Shown here in pieces: positions 4,119-5,236 of a stretch of DNA of 5,236 nt. This stretch comes from Acidobacteriota bacterium (lineage in GTDB: Bacteria > Acidobacteriota > Blastocatellia > Pyrinomonadales > Pyrinomonadaceae), in the NCBI GenBank assembly GCA_023389035.1, contig JAEWFC010000034.1, positions 1 through 5,236 on the forward strand, given 5' to 3'. Within the stretch, counting starts at the first letter, position 1; each line of letters opens with the position of its first letter. Both the position numbers and the translations under genes were made by a program. The notes beneath the pieces were generated by a model. It searched no databases. It was not told where the DNA came from and worked only from the letters and a program-made list of their open reading frames with translations.

Positions 4119-4274
4119 ATGCAACTAAAACAGGTATTGGGAAAAATCAAAGATATTACTTTTGGTGTGATCGCAGCACCGTTACTTATCATCATTATGC
4201 TATGGGCTTCGATACTTGATCAAAGAGCATTTAAGAAAGAATGGAACCGAAAAAAAGAACAGGATAAACCGTAA
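4119..4274 (+). CDS. 51-residue membrane peptide at the head of the mob operon
   Basis: The start chosen is ATG 4119, because AGGAG at 4107-4111 lies 7 bases upstream. An earlier in-frame ATG at 4080 falls inside the perfect inverted repeat and has no ribosome site. The peptide has a short N-terminal helix, one strongly hydrophobic segment at about 13-33 (ITFGVIAAPLLIIIMLWASIL) and a highly charged tail (AFKKEWNRKKEQDK), so it is probably a single-pass inner-membrane protein with the basic end in the cytoplasm. Its TAA overlaps the mobA ATG (TAATG), so the two are likely made together. I know no family for it. By place it may help bring the relaxase-DNA complex to the membrane. Confidence 0.72.
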   Translation: MQLKQVLGKIKDITFGVIAAPLLIIIMLWASILDQRAFKKEWNRKKEQDKP

Positions 4275-5203
4275 TGGCGATAGCTCGTTTAAGTGTGAAA
4301 GTCGGTAAGGCAGGCAAGGCAGCACCGCATGCCGAATATATTGAGCGGGACGAAGAAAAGAAGCTGAAACAAGAACAGGCACAATCAGATCTTGAACATA
4401 GTGACTATGGGAATATGCCGAAATGGGCTGAACATAATCCGATCACCTTTTGGCAAGCAGCCGACCTTTACGAGCGTAAAAATGGCAGTACCTATCGAGA
4501 ATATGAAATTGCCTTGCCTAGAGAAATGAATGCCGAGCAACGTCTAGAACTGGTTGAGGATTTCATTCAGTCTGAGATCGGCTCAAAATATCCGTATCAA
4601 TTTGCGATTCATAACCCTAAAGCAATAGACGGTAAAGATCAGCCTCACGTTCATCTCATGTTTAATGAACGTCTGCAAGATGGAATCGAACGAGATCCGG
4701 AGCAGTATTTCAAACGCTATAACAGCAAAAATCCTGAACGTGGCGGAGCTAAAAAGGACAATACCGGTAAGAGTTACCAGGAACGAAAAACTGATATTAA
4801 AGACCTACGCCAAAGATGGGAAGATTTATGCAACAGCCATTTAGAAAAACACCAAATTGATAGCCGTATTGATATGCGAAGCTACAAAGAGCAAGGCATA
4901 GAGAAAGAACCTGAAAAGAAACTATTACCAAGCCAAGCCAAAGACCCTGAAATCAGGGAAGCATTACAACAGTCACGTACAGCCTATAAAGAGCTTGAGC
5001 AACTAGATTTAGGCGACCCTAAAAAAGACCTGAAAGAACTCAAAGATAGCCCAATTTCAGACAAAGAAATTAAACAGGGTATTGAGAGCTTTAAGGCTGA
5101 TTTTGATAGCTTCAAACAACTTGCCTTACAGCAGTACAAAGAACAGCAGAAATTAGAACGAGAGCAACAGAAAACAATGAAGTTTAGAGGGATGAGCCGA
5201 TGA
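4274..5203 (+). CDS. mobA: MobA/MobL-family relaxase (MOBQ)
   Basis: The relaxase nicks oriT, stays bound to the 5' end through a tyrosine and is moved into the recipient by a helper conjugation system. In the 309 residues the motifs of the MobA/MobL family appear in order: MAIARLSVKVGK at the N-terminus, catalytic Tyr22 in HAEYIERD (compare Tyr25 of RSF1010 MobA), REYEIALPREMN (75-86), the metal-binding histidines H113, H125 and H127 in IHNPKAIDGKDQPHVHLMFNER, and a C-terminal domain block ending IDSRIDMRSYKEQG (195-208). Residues about 230-305 are a charged coiled coil. The protein is a relaxase domain plus tail only and lacks the primase fused to RSF1010 MobA. It is coupled to the upstream 51-codon gene (TAATG) and to the downstream membrane protein gene (ATGA). 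All catalytic residues are present. Confidence 0.96.
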   Translation: MAIARLSVKVGKAGKAAPHAEYIERDEEKKLKQEQAQSDLEHSDYGNMPKWAEHNPITFWQAADLYERKNGSTYREYEIALPREMNAEQRLELVEDFIQSEIGSKYPYQFAIHNPKAIDGKDQPHVHLMFNERLQDGIERDPEQYFKRYNSKNPERGGAKKDNTGKSYQERKTDIKDLRQRWEDLCNSHLEKHQIDSRIDMRSYKEQGIEKEPEKKLLPSQAKDPEIREALQQSRTAYKELEQLDLGDPKKDLKELKDSPISDKEIKQGIESFKADFDSFKQLALQQYKEQQKLEREQQKTMKFRGMSR

Positions 5204-5236
5204 CACCTGATGAAAAAAAGTTATATGCACTGATGG
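5117..5236. repeat. Right copy of the 120-bp terminal direct repeat
   Basis: This is the exact second copy of 1-120. Joining the two copies restores an uninterrupted mobA followed by the intact 166-codon gene, which supports circularity. Confidence 0.95.
5200..5236 (+). CDS. 5' end of the MobB-like gene (duplicate view, cut by the window end)
   Basis: These bases encode MTPDEKKLYALM and repeat 84-120 exactly. It is the start of the complete gene at 84-584, seen again because the circle was opened within the overlap. It is not a truncated paralogue. Confidence 0.93.
   Translation, partial: MTPDEKKLYALM

Noticed and set aside
3989..4195. Minus-strand frame of 68 codons over oriT
   Set aside because: It arises from the inverted repeats and the complement of the 51-codon gene, with no start signals.
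4200..4382. Minus-strand frame of 60 codons
   Set aside because: It is the antisense shadow of the 51-codon gene and the mobA start.

Overview
This window is almost certainly one complete small circular plasmid, opened inside its mobilisation operon. The first 120 bases (1-120) are repeated exactly as the last 120 (5117-5236), which gives a unit of 5116 bp. The AT-rich composition, the short MobA/MobL relaxase with a divergent TraD/MobC-like partner, and the overall plan resemble small mobilisable plasmids of Acinetobacter or related gammaproteobacteria. The genus is an inference from general knowledge, not a database match.

Layout in circular order. (1) Mobilisation block, 3430-5236 and on through 1-584. 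A leftward mobC/traD-like gene (3430-3852) and a rightward operon flank an intergenic region of about 265 bp. That operon holds a 51-residue membrane peptide (4119-4274), the MOBQ-type relaxase mobA (4274-5203) and a 166-residue membrane protein (84-584). The junctions are translationally coupled: TAATG between the first two and ATGA between the last two. The intergenic region is packed with inverted repeats and includes an RSF1010-like oriT, read on the minus strand. (2) A 271-residue lysine-rich protein of unknown function (666-1481), closed by a strong terminator (1505-1540). (3) A gene-free stretch of about 720 bp (1541-2261) that is unusually rich in hairpins, including GNRA-loop hairpins on the plus strand and two long adjacent hairpins at its end. 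It is probably a structured non-coding RNA and/or the replication origin. (4) A leftward fluoride-resistance operon (3404 down to 2262): promoter, fluoride (crcB) riboswitch, a hairpin that hides the crcB ribosome-binding site, crcB/fluC (fluoride channel) and ppa (family I inorganic pyrophosphatase).

How the parts work together. MobA should nick oriT with help from the MobC-like protein, and the plasmid would borrow a conjugative helper's transfer channel. The cargo protects the host from fluoride: the riboswitch senses the ion, CrcB lets it out, and the extra pyrophosphatase backs up a fluoride-sensitive enzyme activity.

No recognisable replication initiator, iteron array, partition system or toxin-antitoxin pair is visible. 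The structured region 1541-2211 and the unknown 271-residue protein are therefore the two candidates for replication control, and the parts of the window most worth testing.
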